From Solirubrum puertoriconensis (lineage in GTDB: Bacteria > Bacteroidota > Bacteroidia > Cytophagales > Hymenobacteraceae): a stretch of 64,000 bases of DNA. A program made the position numbers and the translations under genes. The notes below the pieces were generated by a model, which saw nothing but the letters and a program-made list of their open reading frames with translations, was not told where the DNA came from and made no database searches. The stretch lies in contig NZ_LNAL01000006.1 of assembly GCF_001483135.1 (NCBI RefSeq), positions 930,003 through 994,002 of the forward strand. Direction: 5' to 3'. This document shows positions 36,401-46,192 of the stretch, piece after piece. The number at the start of each line of letters is the position of its first letter. The stretch's first letter is position 1.

Positions 36401-36424
36401 TTAATACCCAGTGGCTGGTACATA

Positions 36425-36460
36425 CAAAAGCCCGCGGCTACTGCTGCGGGCTTTTGCTTT
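36425..36460 (+). terminator. Terminator following the dioxygenase remnant
   Basis: CAAAAGCCCGC and GCGGGCTTTTG form an 11-bp stem (36425-36435, 36446-36456) followed by CTTTTGG. Confidence 0.75.
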
Positions 36461-36509
36461 TGGTGTTTTGGTTGCAGAGATGAACAGAGAAAGGAGCGTA
36501 GGGGGAGAA

Positions 36510-36749
36510 TTAATTGGTGCGATTAGCTAAGTAGCGCAGCTGCGCGGCTTCGGCGGCAGGGCCACGGTACACCAAGCGGCCGTTCTTCAGGTCGCCGGCG
36601 TACACCTCTACCTCCAGCGCATCATCGGGCAGAAATACCCGCACCGACTCGCGCACGCCGGGCCGTACGTAGGTTACTCCGCCCACCACTTCTGTGTTGG
36701 GCCAATTTACTTCGTAAAAACCTGCCCCACTCAACTGCACCTGTAGCAT
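36510..36749 (-). CDS. Small conserved-looking hypothetical protein
   Basis: A 79-aa protein read from ATG 36749 (LQVQLSGAGFYEVNW). An in-frame extension to 36869 would add 40 residues, but that DNA is AT-rich and holds the promoter box below, so I favour the short form. The product is mostly beta strand with WPNTEVVGGVTYVRPGV. I do not recognise a family; no membrane segment or signal. Confidence 0.5.
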   Translation of the reverse strand: MLQVQLSGAGFYEVNWPNTEVVGGVTYVRPGVRESVRVFLPDDALEVEVYAGDLKNGRLVYRGPAAEAAQLRYLANRTN

Positions 36750-37113
36750 ATTCTTGTTTCTATGTTTGACGGGATAAGGCAAAATTAGCTTAGATAGTTC
36801 ATGTTCGTGGCTGCGAATTTTACTGAGATTCGTCATGTATAAACACGGATTTATTCTGCGGTTAATCATTGCGTATCAGGAGGTTGATTATAAGCTGGGA
36901 CTATAAATCGGCGTTTAGATGCGCCCAAGCAAGGTTTGATTAGGGTTTGCCAACCGCAGGAGGCATTAAGAGGGCGCAACCCGGTTCCGATTGGCATAGT
37001 TGGGCTGAAGTCGGCTGGGCTGCTCAACTCGCCGTAACTTTTCGCCGTTTTTGCCTTAGCTAACCTGCTGTATTGGGTTAACTCCTTTTGTTCCGCATTC
37101 TCCCGACACACCG
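36750..37113. other. 364-bp gap with a divergent promoter region
   Basis: On the minus strand a TAATTTTG box (36787-36780) fits the Bacteroidota -7 pattern TAnnTTTG and lies about 30 nt before ATG 36749. The TTG -33 partner is unclear. The rest is the leader of the acyl-CoA ligase gene and holds no ORF I would support. Confidence 0.4.
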
Positions 37114-38877
37114 ATGCGTTTTCATCGCACTTTCGAAATCCTGAATCAGCGCGCTGCCGAAGCACCGCAAGCTGATTGCCTCGTGGCCAAAACCGGCGGC
37201 AAGTGGCTGCCGCTCAGCAACCAACAAGTGCAGGAGGCGGCCAACGCTTGCAGCCTGGGCCTGCGCCACCTAGGGGTAGAGCGCGGCGATAAAGTAGCCA
37301 TCATCTCAAACAACCGCCCCGAGTGGGTGCAAGCCGACTTCGGCATTTCGCAGCTGGGAGCCGTGAGCGTGCCCATGTACCCCACCATTACGGTGGAGGA
37401 TTACCGCTACATTTTCCAGGATGCGGCCGTGAAGGTGGTGCTGGTATCGGACCGCAAGCTGCACGCCCGAGTGAAGGAGGCCCTAAAGGACCTAGACCAA
37501 GCCCCCGAGCACGTTTTTACCTTCGACCAGGTGGCTGGTGCCCACCATTTCGACGAGCTGCTGGCCCTAGGTAAGCAGGCCAACGCGGCCGAGCTGGAGC
37601 CCTTGAAAGCCGCCGTGCAGCCCGATGATTTGCTCACGCTCATTTACACCTCAGGAACCACGGGCCGGCCCAAAGGCGTGATGCTCTCGCACGGCAACAT
37701 CCTGAGCAACTGCCACTCGTTGCGCGAGTTTATACCCGTAGTGCCCGGCGAAAAGGCTTTAAGCTTTTTGCCGCTGTCGCACATTTTCGAGCGCACGGCC
37801 ACGTTCCTGTACCTCAAGCTGGGCTTGGCCGTGTACTACGCCGAAGGCCTGGAGGTAATAGCCGATAACCTGCGCGAAGTGCAGCCCCAGGTATTTACCA
37901 CGGTGCCGCGCTTGCTCGAAAAGATTTACGATAAGATTGTGGCCAAAGGCCAGACGCTTGAGGGCATTAAGAAGAAGCTGTTCTTCTGGTCGCTCGACCT
38001 AGGCTTGCGCTACGACCCGCAGCGCAGCCTCGGGCCGGTGTACAACGCGCAATTAGCCTTGGCCAACAAGCTGGTGTTTAGCAAGTGGCGCGAGGCCCTG
38101 GGTAGTAAAGTGAAATGCATTATCTCGGGTGGTGGGGCGCTGCAGCCGCGCCTGGCGCGGGTGTTCTGGGCCGCGGGCATCCACGTAATGGAGGGCTACG
38201 GCCTGACGGAAACCTCGCCGGTAATTGCCGCTTGCCGCTACAACCGCGAAGACAACATGCCCGGCACGGTGGGCCCCGTAATTCCGGACGTGGAGGTGAA
38301 AATTGCGCCCGACGGGGAGATTCTGACCAAGTCGGCCTCGGTGATGAAGGGCTACTACAACCGGCCGGATTTGACGGCGGAGGTGATTGACCAGGAAGGC
38401 TGGTTCCACACGGGCGACATCGGCGAGTTTGTGAACGGGCGCTTCCTCAAAATCACCGGCCGCAAGAAAGAAATGTTCAAGACCTCGGGCGGCAAGTACG
38501 TGGCCCCGCAGGTCATCGAAAACAAACTAAAAGAATCCCCCCTCATCGAGCAGGCCATGGTCGTCGGCGACGGGCAGAAGTACGCCGCTGCCCTGTTGGT
38601 GCCCGCCTTTGAGGAGTTGCGCAACTGGGCCAAGCAACAGCAAATCAGCTTTGCCAACGATGCCGCCCTGGTAGCCCACGAGCGGGTGCAGAAGCTGTAC
38701 CGGGAGCTGGTAAGCCAGTACAACGCAGCGTTTGCGCAGTGGGAGCAGGTGAAAAAAGTAGCCGTGCTGCACAACCCCTGGACGGTAGAAACCGGCGAGT
38801 TGACGCCCACCATGAAGCTCAAACGCAAGATCATCAGCGCCAACAACGAGCAGCGCATTGCCGGGCTGTTTCAGTAA
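37114..38877 (+). CDS. Long-chain fatty acid-CoA ligase (AMP-forming)
   Basis: A 587-aa adenylate-forming enzyme. It shows the phosphate-binding motif YTSGTTGRPKGVMLSHGN near 175-192, then EGYGLTETSPV, HTGDIGEF, and the KITGRKKEMFKTSGGKYVAP region with the C-terminal Lys (in TMKLKRKI). The closest type is the FadD15/long-chain group (length, GRKK.. and helical insert LGLRYDPQRSLG). It activates fatty acids to acyl-CoA for lipid synthesis or breakdown. No beta-oxidation gene is adjacent. Confidence 0.93.
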   Translation: MRFHRTFEILNQRAAEAPQADCLVAKTGGKWLPLSNQQVQEAANACSLGLRHLGVERGDKVAIISNNRPEWVQADFGISQLGAVSVPMYPTITVEDYRYIFQDAAVKVVLVSDRKLHARVKEALKDLDQAPEHVFTFDQVAGAHHFDELLALGKQANAAELEPLKAAVQPDDLLTLIYTSGTTGRPKGVMLSHGNILSNCHSLREFIPVVPGEKALSFLPLSHIFERTATFLYLKLGLAVYYAEGLEVIADNLREVQPQVFTTVPRLLEKIYDKIVAKGQTLEGIKKKLFFWSLDLGLRYDPQRSLGPVYNAQLALANKLVFSKWREALGSKVKCIISGGGALQPRLARVFWAAGIHVMEGYGLTETSPVIAACRYNREDNMPGTVGPVIPDVEVKIAPDGEILTKSASVMKGYYNRPDLTAEVIDQEGWFHTGDIGEFVNGRFLKITGRKKEMFKTSGGKYVAPQVIENKLKESPLIEQAMVVGDGQKYAAALLVPAFEELRNWAKQQQISFANDAALVAHERVQKLYRELVSQYNAAFAQWEQVKKVAVLHNPWTVETGELTPTMKLKRKIISANNEQRIAGLFQ

Positions 38878-38904
38878 GCAACCCGATTAGCCACCTAGGC
38901 GCAG

Positions 38905-38937
38905 CGGCGCGGCCATTTGGTCGCGCCGTTTTGTTTT
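38905..38937 (+). terminator. Terminator after acyl-CoA ligase
   Basis: CGGCGCGGCC and GGTCGCGCCG form a 10-bp stem with one G-U pair and an ATTT loop, followed by TTTTGTTTT. The T-run reaches the stop codon of the convergent moeA. Confidence 0.85.
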
Positions 38938-40156
38938 ACCACCGAAAGCGCCACACCGGCAGCACCTCGCCGGCCGCAAACTGCTCGCGCTCGGCGGGCA
39001 GCTCCAGAAAACCGTCGCTGGGGAGCAAACTGGCTAAGTCGCCCGAGCCGTGCGCCCGCTCGGGGTAGGCGAGCAGCTGGCCGGTGGGGCTGCTCTGCAG
39101 GCTTACCAGCAGAAAGTGCGTGAGCTTGGGTTTGAAAACGACATCGGTGGCCAGCACGGCATAGGTGGGCGCTGCGAATGTGGGTTCGGGCAACTGCACG
39201 GCTCGCAGCCATGGCGCTGCGTAGCGGAAGTAGTTGACGAATGTAGACACCGGATTGCCGGGCAAGGCAAATACCACCGCGCCCTGCGGGTGCCGCCCAA
39301 ACCAGAACGGCTTGCCCGGGCGCTGCTGCACCTCATGAAAAATCTGCTCGGCGCCGCTTTCGCGCAAGGCCTGCGGCAGGTAGTCGGCTTTGCCTTTTGA
39401 TACACCGCCGCTGAGCAGCACGGCATCGAACTGCTGCAGCAAGGCAGGCAGGCCCGCGCGTAGGGAGTCGAGGTCGTCGTTGAAGTGGAAGGCCTCGGCT
39501 GTGGCGCCAACTTGCTGGGCGGCCGCTTGGAGCATTTGCGCGTTGGAGCGCCGAATCTGGTGCGGCAGCGGCGTTTCGGTTACTTCTACCAACTCGTCGC
39601 CGGTGCTTACTACCGCTACCCTAGGTGCCCGCGACACGAGTAGCTGCGCGGCACCAATGGTGGCTGCTACGGCTACTTCGGCGGGGCCGAGCAGCGTGCC
39701 GGCGGGCAGCAGCAGCTCGCCCTGTTGGCGGTCGGAAGCGCGGCGATGTACATTAAAGCCGGGCCCGGTGGGCGGCACTTGCACCGTAACGGTGCGGCGG
39801 CCGTTGTTGTCTTCGGCAATCAGCAAATCCTCGTAGCGCACCACGGCATCGGTGCCGGGCGGCATGGCCGCACCCGTCATTATCTCGATGGCCGCTTGCG
39901 GGTTGTGCAGTGGGCGAGGCGCCTGGCCGGCAAACTGCGTGTGCTCAATCTCAAACACCTGCTGCCCAGCGGCTACGGCGGCGTAGCTCAGGGCAATGCC
40001 ATCCATGGCAACCCGGTCGAAGGGCGGGAAGTCGCGGTCGGCGTGCAGGGGCTCGCGCAGTACCCGCCCTAGGGCTTGGGCCAGTGGAACAGTTTCGGTG
40101 TGCAGCGGCTGGGCGGTGCTCTGAACAAGGCGGGTAGCTTCGTCGACGGAAAGCAT
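38936..40156 (-). CDS. moeA: Molybdopterin molybdotransferase MoeA
   Basis: MoeA inserts molybdate into adenylylated molybdopterin. The 406-aa protein has the N-terminal helical lead, the PPFDRVAMDGIA motif with the Asp that is characteristic of MoeA, and the TGAAMPPGTDAVV stretch. The GDELVEV segment and the SGGVSKGKADY motif of the MogA-like domain are present, with a last LPGNPVS. Length matches E. coli MoeA (411). It is convergent with the acyl-CoA ligase and divergent from moaC. A Mog/MoaB adenylyltransferase, which MoeA needs as a partner, is not encoded in this window. Confidence 0.95.
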   Translation of the reverse strand: MLSVDEATRLVQSTAQPLHTETVPLAQALGRVLREPLHADRDFPPFDRVAMDGIALSYAAVAAGQQVFEIEHTQFAGQAPRPLHNPQAAIEIMTGAAMPPGTDAVVRYEDLLIAEDNNGRRTVTVQVPPTGPGFNVHRRASDRQQGELLLPAGTLLGPAEVAVAATIGAAQLLVSRAPRVAVVSTGDELVEVTETPLPHQIRRSNAQMLQAAAQQVGATAEAFHFNDDLDSLRAGLPALLQQFDAVLLSGGVSKGKADYLPQALRESGAEQIFHEVQQRPGKPFWFGRHPQGAVVFALPGNPVSTFVNYFRYAAPWLRAVQLPEPTFAAPTYAVLATDVVFKPKLTHFLLVSLQSSPTGQLLAYPERAHGSGDLASLLPSDGFLELPAEREQFAAGEVLPVWRFRW

Positions 40157-40361
40157 GCGGGTTGCGTAGCAAGCTAGTAGGAGAGAGGCCGCCCTAGGTA
40201 GCTAAACCCCGGGCAGCGCGCTAAGGTAAAGGGTGACGGGGCAGTAGCCGGTTGGCCGCCGTAACTTGCCAGCCGCGGGCAGCACTACGCAACTCGGGGC
40301 GCGGCGGTCGGTTTGTAAGCTGATTGCAAATGCCTGCCCTGCCTGTATTCGACTTCAGAAC

Positions 40362-40856
40362 ATGTCCGATTCAAACTCCAAACTCACGCACCTCAACGAC
40401 GCCGGCCAGCCTGCTATGGTTGATGTGGGCGGCAAGGCCGTAACGCGCCGCGTGGCCCGCGCCCGCAGCCGCGTGGTGCTCGGAACCGATATTCTGGCCC
40501 TGGTGCAGCACGGCGACTTGCCCACGCGCAAAGGCCCCGTGTTCCAAACGGCCATTTTGGCGGGAATTATGGCCGCTAAGAAAACCGCCGACCTCATTCC
40601 GCTGTGCCACCCCCTAGGTCTGGACGACTGCCAGGTTACCATACAGGTGGCGCCGCCCGAGGCCGTGGTAATTGAGTGCACGGCCACCGTAACGGGCAAA
40701 ACCGGCGTGGAAATGGAAGCCCTGACGGGTGCCTCCGTGGCGGCCCTTACCATTTACGATATGTGTAAGGCCTTGTCGCACAACATTGTGATTGAGCATA
40801 CGCGCTTACTGTCGAAAACCGGCGGCAAAAGCGACTACCACTACCAGGATGAATAA
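40362..40856 (+). CDS. moaC: Cyclic pyranopterin monophosphate synthase MoaC
   Basis: MoaC converts 3',8-cyclo-GTP to cyclic pyranopterin monophosphate with MoaA. The 164-aa protein has the family segment MVDVGGKAVTRRVARA, the IPLCHPLGLDD motif, VEMEALTGASVAALTIYDMCK and the terminal Lys-rich SKTGGKSDY. The start is ATG 40362; the upstream reading frame is not family-like. It overlaps the start of the mobA-type gene by 8 nt. Confidence 0.95.
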   Translation: MSDSNSKLTHLNDAGQPAMVDVGGKAVTRRVARARSRVVLGTDILALVQHGDLPTRKGPVFQTAILAGIMAAKKTADLIPLCHPLGLDDCQVTIQVAPPEAVVIECTATVTGKTGVEMEALTGASVAALTIYDMCKALSHNIVIEHTRLLSKTGGKSDYHYQDE

Positions 40857-42024
40857 GCCCGCCCACAGCAAACACGCTGCCTTGGCCCGGCCCGACCTAG
40901 GCGAGTTTGGTCGCCATGAACTGGCCGTGCTAGGTGCCCCGTGCGGGGTTATCAAGGACTTAGTAACGCGCCTGCTGCCCGAGTTGGGCACTGCTTTGCG
41001 CGTAGCCTACGTAGATGCCGACCACGCCGCCGGTGACGATGCCGAGCAGGGCGGTGCGGGCGGGGCTGATGCCATTCTGCAAGCCGGAGCCGCTGCCGAA
41101 CTGACCGACAAAATCCATTTTAGCCGGCTTGATGCGCGGCAGGGCATGGACAAGTTCAGCCAGCAACATTGGCTGGCCGGGCAAAGCCTGGTGCTGGTAA
41201 ACGGCAACCACTTCCGGGCTAAGCAGCAGGCTATCATTCTCGATCCGCGCAAGCCGCTGGAGAAGAAGCTCGACCGCCTGACCGATGTGCAGTTGGTGCT
41301 GACCACTGAAGGCCAAACCGAATTGCCCGATTACCTGCGGGCGCACTTGCCCAATGCCGCCGATCTGTCCGTGTTGGCCCTAGGTGATACCGCCGGCATA
41401 GCCGCGTGGGTGCGGCAGTGGTGGCAGCAACGCGTGCCGTTGCTGCGCGGGTTGGTGCTAGCCGGCGGGCAAAGCCAACGCATGCAAACCGACAAAGGCC
41501 GCTTGCACTACCACGGCCGCGAACAGCGCGAACACGCCGCCGCGTTGCTGGCTCCGTGGTGCCAGGAGGTATTCGTATCGTGCCGGGCAGAGCAGGCCGC
41601 CGAGTTGCCGGCCGGCCTGCAGCCGCTGCCCGATCAGTTTCTTAACCTAGGGCCGATGGGCGGCATTCTGTCGGCACTACGCCACGACCCTAATGCGGCG
41701 TGGCTAGTGGTGGCCTGCGACCTGCCTTTCCTTTCCGAAACCACGTTGCAGCACCTGGTGCAGCACCGCAACCCGGCCCGCGTGGCAACCGCCTTCCAAA
41801 GCCCCGAAAACGAGTTTCCGGAGCCGCTGATTACCATTTGGGAGCCGGGCAGCTATGGCGTGTTGCTGCAGTTCCTGGCGCTGGGGTATTCGTGCCCGCG
41901 CAAGGCGCTGATCAATTCCAATGTAGAGCTGCTGCAGGCCCCGGTACCGCAGGAGTTGCGCAACGTAAACACACCTGCGGAACGCGACGCTGCGCAGCAA
42001 GAATTGGCGGAGCACCCTAGGTAA
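40849..42024 (+). CDS. mobA: MobA-type guanylyltransferase with N-terminal extension
   Basis: MobA adds GMP to molybdopterin. The C-terminal part (about 200-391) has LAGGQSQRMQTDKG and the DQFLNLGPMGGILSAL and VACDLPFLSETTL motifs, all typical of MobA. About 195 residues precede it. That extension begins with a beta strand and loop LAVLGAPCGVIKDL at 25-38. It is placed like the MobB P-loop but lacks the GKT of a Walker A box, so it looks like a degenerate MobB-like or otherwise unassigned domain. ATG 40849 overlaps the moaC stop by 8 nt, so translation may be coupled. Confidence 0.85.
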   Translation: MNKPAHSKHAALARPDLGEFGRHELAVLGAPCGVIKDLVTRLLPELGTALRVAYVDADHAAGDDAEQGGAGGADAILQAGAAAELTDKIHFSRLDARQGMDKFSQQHWLAGQSLVLVNGNHFRAKQQAIILDPRKPLEKKLDRLTDVQLVLTTEGQTELPDYLRAHLPNAADLSVLALGDTAGIAAWVRQWWQQRVPLLRGLVLAGGQSQRMQTDKGRLHYHGREQREHAAALLAPWCQEVFVSCRAEQAAELPAGLQPLPDQFLNLGPMGGILSALRHDPNAAWLVVACDLPFLSETTLQHLVQHRNPARVATAFQSPENEFPEPLITIWEPGSYGVLLQFLALGYSCPRKALINSNVELLQAPVPQELRNVNTPAERDAAQQELAEHPR

Positions 42025-42337
42025 ACTTAGCCTAGAGTCGGTAATCCGTATTGGCTGATTTGGCAGTTGGTTACGCGCAAGTAGCTGGCTACCGAATCAG
42101 CCAATTGTGTTTTGAGGTGCGTTGGCTTTCGGATGGCTACTTCATGCGATGTGTGATAAAGATCTGATAAACAAATAATAATGATTTAGGTAACTGAGCC
42201 GAGAGGCCAGCGTTATGGCCAACCGAATAGTACGCTAAGGCCAACGTAGGCCAGGCAAAAGCGTAAGTCCCACTATTGGGCGCTGGTAGTTAGCCTGCCA
42301 AAGCGCCCGGGTATCAAGCCGCCTAACCCTAGCTTGT
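42025..42337. other. 313-bp gap with hairpin and AT-rich promoter region
   Basis: TTGGCTGATT (42051-42060) and AATCAGCCAA (42095-42104) form a 10-bp stem with a long loop, followed by TTGTGTTTTG; it may terminate the moaC-mobA transcript. After it an AT-rich stretch (42160-42195) precedes the first hydroxylase gene and probably holds its promoter, though no clear -7 box is seen. Confidence 0.4.
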
Positions 42338-42871
42338 ATGAGCAACTCAGCCACACCAAACACCACCGACAGTCCAGCGCTGGCACCGCCCGCTACCTCG
42401 CCAGTCACGTTGCGCATCAACGGCAGCGACATGACGCTACAGCTCGCCCCTTGGACGACGCTGCTCGACGCCCTGCGCGAGTATGCGGGCCTAACGGGCA
42501 CCAAGAAGGGCTGCGACCACGGCCAGTGCGGCTCCTGCACAGTACTCGTTGATGGCAAGCGCATTAACTCGTGCCTTACGTTGGCCATGCTGCACGAAGG
42601 GGCCGAAATAACCACCATCGAAGGCCTAGGCCAAGAAGATAACCTGCACCCCTTGCAGCAAGCTTTCCTCGACCATGATGCTTTCCAGTGCGGCTACTGC
42701 ACGCCGGGCCAAATCTGCTCGGCGCAGGGGCTCATCAACGAAGGCAGAGCCCACACCGAAGATGAAATTCGGGAGATGATGAGCGGCAACCTGTGCCGCT
42801 GTGGGGCCTACGTGGGCATTCTGAACGCCGTGAAGGAAGTAGTGGACGCCCAAACCGCCCGTCGCCAATGA
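42338..42871 (+). CDS. 2Fe-2S subunit of Mo hydroxylase (PaoA/YagT-like), no Tat signal
   Basis: A 177-aa ferredoxin-plus-helical-domain subunit. The plant-type cluster uses C59, C64, C67 and C79 (CDHGQCGSC...), and the second cluster uses C118, C121, C153 and C155 (CGYC...CRC). This layout matches the iron-sulfur subunit of xanthine oxidase-family enzymes. The N-terminus (about 25 residues) is Ser/Thr/Pro-rich and has no twin-arginine motif, so the enzyme should be cytoplasmic, unlike the second copy at 58817-59458. An ATGA overlap leads into the FAD subunit. Confidence 0.92.
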   Translation: MSNSATPNTTDSPALAPPATSPVTLRINGSDMTLQLAPWTTLLDALREYAGLTGTKKGCDHGQCGSCTVLVDGKRINSCLTLAMLHEGAEITTIEGLGQEDNLHPLQQAFLDHDAFQCGYCTPGQICSAQGLINEGRAHTEDEIREMMSGNLCRCGAYVGILNAVKEVVDAQTARRQ

Positions 42872-43887
42872 ACCCGTTTACCCTGACCCGCGCCGAAACG
42901 GTGGAAGGAGCTGTGCGCGATTTCCGCGACAGCGACAGCCCGGCCTTTATTGCCGGCGGCACCAACATCATCGACCTGATGAAGGAAAACGTGGCGCGGC
43001 CCACGCACCTCATCGGGCTGAACAAGCTGCCGCTCAACACCATTGAGCCCACAGCCGAGGGCGGGCTGCGCCTAGGTGCCACTGCCACCAACGCCGACAC
43101 GGCCTGGCACCCCGAGGTGCAGTGCCGCTACCCCTTGCTGAGCCAGGCAATTTTGGCCGGCGCCTCGCCGCAGCTGCGCAACATGGCCACCAACGGCGGC
43201 AACCTGATGCAGCGCACCCGTTGCTACTATTTCTACGACACGGCTACGCCCTGCAACAAGCGCGAGCCGGGCTCGGGCTGCGGCGCCATAGGCGGCTACA
43301 ACCGCATTCATGCCATCTTGGGGGCCAGCGAGCAATGCATTGCCACGCACCCTTCGGACATGTGCATTGCCCTGGCCGCGCTCGAAGCCGAGGTGCACGT
43401 GGTGGGCCCCGGGGGCAGCCGCGTTATCAAGTTTGAAGACTTTCACCGGCTGCCAGGCAACACGCCCGAGCGCGACAACACCCTGGAGCCCGGCGAGCTG
43501 ATTGTGGCCTTGGAGCTGCCCAAAAAAGGCTTTGAGAAGCACTTCAGCTACCTAAAGCTGCGCGACCGAACCAGCTACGCGTTTGCGTTGGTGTCGGTAG
43601 CGGCGGTGCTGGAGCTCGATGGTAGTACCATCGAAGATGCCCGGCTGGCCCTAGGTGGCGTGGCCCACAAACCCTGGCGCGACAAAGCCGCCGAGGCCCT
43701 GCTGATTGGCCAGCCCGCTACCACCAGCACCTTCAAGAAAGTGGCCGAAGCCGTGCTGAAAGACGCGGTAGGGCAGGGCACCAACGATTTCAAGATTGAG
43801 CTGGGCCGGCGCGCTATTGTGCGGGCGCTGCAGCAAGCCACCGCAGGCGGAAAAGCATCCGACGTATTTCTGAACAGCAACCCATGA
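42868..43887 (+). CDS. FAD subunit of Mo hydroxylase (PaoB/YagS-like)
   Basis: A 339-aa FAD-binding subunit starting at ATG 42868, which overlaps the previous TGA. It has the FAD motif [10 protein letters not shown] near residue 30 and [12 protein letters not shown] near 105. A four-Cys set in the insertion RTRC, TPCNK, GSGCGA and SEQC matches the extra [4Fe-4S] cluster of E. coli PaoB. This supports an aldehyde oxidoreductase of the PaoABC type over a xanthine dehydrogenase. Middle member of the three-gene operon; the Mo-subunit gene overlaps its end by 4 nt. Confidence 0.92.
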   Translation: MNPFTLTRAETVEGAVRDFRDSDSPAFIAGGTNIIDLMKENVARPTHLIGLNKLPLNTIEPTAEGGLRLGATATNADTAWHPEVQCRYPLLSQAILAGASPQLRNMATNGGNLMQRTRCYYFYDTATPCNKREPGSGCGAIGGYNRIHAILGASEQCIATHPSDMCIALAALEAEVHVVGPGGSRVIKFEDFHRLPGNTPERDNTLEPGELIVALELPKKGFEKHFSYLKLRDRTSYAFALVSVAAVLELDGSTIEDARLALGGVAHKPWRDKAAEALLIGQPATTSTFKKVAEAVLKDAVGQGTNDFKIELGRRAIVRALQQATAGGKASDVFLNSNP

Positions 43888-46115
43888 CCATCAATACCAA
43901 ATACGTCGGCAAAGCGCCCAACCGCGTGGAGGGCCCGGCGAAAGTAACCGGCACGGCTAAGTATTCGGCGGAGTTTGAGGTGCCCAACCTGGCTTACGGC
44001 GTGGTTGTCAGCAGCACCATTGCCAAGGGGCGCATCAAAAGCATTGGGGCCGATAAGGTGCTGGCGCTGCCGGGCGTGCTGCAGGTGTTCTCGCACGAAA
44101 ACGTACCTAGGCAGGCCTGGTTCGACCGCGCCTGGAAAGACGACATTGCGCCCGGCGGCTCGCCCTTCCGGCCCCTGCACGACGACGAAGTAAAGTTCAG
44201 CCAGCAGCCCGTGGCGCTGGTAGTAGCCGAAACCTTCGAGCTGGCCCGCTACGCCGCCGGCATTCTGGAGGTGGAGTACAAAGAGGAGAAGCACGAAACC
44301 GACATCGAGCAGAAGCGCGACGAGGGCCACGCGCCGGGCAAGGGCAAATCGGGCTATAAGCCACCCAAAAGCCGCGGCAACGCCAACAAGGCCCTCGACG
44401 AAGCCGAGCACCGCATCCGGGAGGAGTACATCCACGGCACGCAACACCACAACCCCATGGAACTGTACGCCTCCACGGTGCACTACCACCCCGATGGCAA
44501 GCTCACCATCTACGACAAAACCCAGGGCGTTTACAACTGCCAGCAGTACGTGGCCAAGGTGTTCGGGCTGAGCAAGGACGACGCCCGCGTCATCAACCTC
44601 TACAACGGCGGCGCCTTCGGCTCGGGGCTGCGGCCGCAGTACGAGCTGTTTTTGTCGGTAATGGCAGCTTTGGAGCTGAAGCGTTCGGTACGTGTCACGC
44701 TCACGCGGCAGCAGATGTTTTCCATCGGGCACCGACCGCACACGCTGCAAACGCTGGAGATGGGCACCAACCCCGATGGCACCCTGGCCGCCCTAAAGCA
44801 CTATTGCCTGCACGAAACTTCGCGCTTCGAGGAGTACACCGAAAACGTGGTGAACTGGTCGGGCATGTTGTACCAGTGCGACAACGTGCACCTGAGCAAC
44901 CAGGTGGCCGCCTTGGATGTGTACACCCCGCAGGACATGCGCGCCCCCGGCGCCGCCACCGGCTCGTTTGCCCTCGAAGTGGCCATGGACGAAATGGCCT
45001 ACGCCGCCGGCCTCGACCCGCTGGACTTCCGCATTCGCAACTACGCCGAAACCGACCAGAGCGAGAACCTGCCCTTCAGCAGCAAGCGCCTGCGCGACTG
45101 CTACCACCTAGGGGCCGAGAAGTTTTGCTGGAGCAAGCGGCCCATGGCCCCGCGCTCCATGCGCGAGGGCAACCGGCTGATTGGTTGGGGCGTGGCCGGC
45201 GGCGTGTGGGATGCGCAAATGAATAAGGCCTCGGCCAAAGCCACCATCACGGCCGACGGGTACCTGACCGTGGAAAGCGCCGCGGGCGAAAACGGCACCG
45301 GCACCTACACCATCATGACGCAGATTGCGGCCGAAACCCTGGGCCTGCCGCTCGAAGCCGTAACCTTTCGCCTCGGCGACACCAACATGCCCGAAGCGCC
45401 CGTGCAAGGCGGCTCCTGGACGGCCGCTACCGTGGGCACCGCCGTGCAGAAGGCTTGCCAGGCCCTAGGTGAAAAACTGCTGAAGCTGGCCCAGAAGATG
45501 GACGACTCGCCCCTGAAGGGCGCCAGCCTCGACGACGTGGAGTTCGTAAACGGCCAGCTGCGCCTGCGCACCGCTCCTGAGCAATCGGTGGTGCTGCGCG
45601 ATGTGCTGCAAACCAGCGGCGAGCGGGAAATAGCGGCCGACTCCACGGCCATTCCCAACCTCATCAACATGGCCAAGTACTCCATGCACTCGCACAACGT
45701 GGTGTTTGCGGAGGTGATGGTGGATGAGGACCTAGGCACCGTGCACGTGTCGCGCGTGCTCAATGTGTGCGCCGCGGGCCGCATCCTCAATCAAAAAACG
45801 GCCCGCTCGCAGGTGCTTGGTTCGGTGGTGTGGGGCATCAGCATGGCCCTGATGGAGGAAACCGTGCCCGACCACCGCTTCGGGCGCTACATGAACCACA
45901 ACTATGCCGAGTACCACATTCCCGTCAACGCCGACATTCACAATATCGAGGTGCTGTTTGTAGAGGAGGAGGACCCCTACGTAAATCCCTTAGGTGTGAA
46001 AGGCATCGGAGAGTTGGGCCTGCTGGGCGTAGCTGCCGCCATTACCAACGCCGTGTACCACGCCACCGGCAAGCGCGTGCGCCGCTTGCCTATTTATTTG
46101 GACAAGCTGCTGTAG
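43884..46115 (+). CDS. Molybdopterin-binding subunit of Mo hydroxylase (PaoC/YagR-like)
   Basis: A 743-aa large subunit. It begins with the family lead [20 protein letters not shown] and has the substrate-channel segment [16 protein letters not shown]. Further on are the Mo-proximal motif [17 protein letters not shown] and the catalytic Glu in GVKGIGELG (about E710). A Lys/Asp-rich insertion (about 140-175) is less usual. It forms a heterotrimer with the two preceding products. An inverted repeat at 46126-46167 ends the transcript. Substrate is likely an aldehyde or N-heterocycle; sequence alone does not decide. Confidence 0.93.
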   Translation: MTINTKYVGKAPNRVEGPAKVTGTAKYSAEFEVPNLAYGVVVSSTIAKGRIKSIGADKVLALPGVLQVFSHENVPRQAWFDRAWKDDIAPGGSPFRPLHDDEVKFSQQPVALVVAETFELARYAAGILEVEYKEEKHETDIEQKRDEGHAPGKGKSGYKPPKSRGNANKALDEAEHRIREEYIHGTQHHNPMELYASTVHYHPDGKLTIYDKTQGVYNCQQYVAKVFGLSKDDARVINLYNGGAFGSGLRPQYELFLSVMAALELKRSVRVTLTRQQMFSIGHRPHTLQTLEMGTNPDGTLAALKHYCLHETSRFEEYTENVVNWSGMLYQCDNVHLSNQVAALDVYTPQDMRAPGAATGSFALEVAMDEMAYAAGLDPLDFRIRNYAETDQSENLPFSSKRLRDCYHLGAEKFCWSKRPMAPRSMREGNRLIGWGVAGGVWDAQMNKASAKATITADGYLTVESAAGENGTGTYTIMTQIAAETLGLPLEAVTFRLGDTNMPEAPVQGGSWTAATVGTAVQKACQALGEKLLKLAQKMDDSPLKGASLDDVEFVNGQLRLRTAPEQSVVLRDVLQTSGEREIAADSTAIPNLINMAKYSMHSHNVVFAEVMVDEDLGTVHVSRVLNVCAAGRILNQKTARSQVLGSVVWGISMALMEETVPDHRFGRYMNHNYAEYHIPVNADIHNIEVLFVEEEDPYVNPLGVKGIGELGLLGVAAAITNAVYHATGKRVRRLPIYLDKLL

Positions 46116-46125
46116 AGGAAACCTT

Positions 46126-46175
46126 CCTTGCACGTCATGCTAGCCAGGCAAAGCATGACGTGCAAGGGAAATTTT
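46126..46175. terminator. Perfect inverted repeat between hydroxylase and arr
   Basis: CCTTGCACGTCATGCT and AGCATGACGTGCAAGG (16 bp each, 46126-46141 and 46152-46167) flank a 10-nt loop, followed by AAATTTTA. It lies between convergent genes and could end both. The GTCATGC-type sequence looks like a dispersed repeat. Confidence 0.65.
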
Positions 46176-46192
46176 AGCGAAAGAGCTAAATC

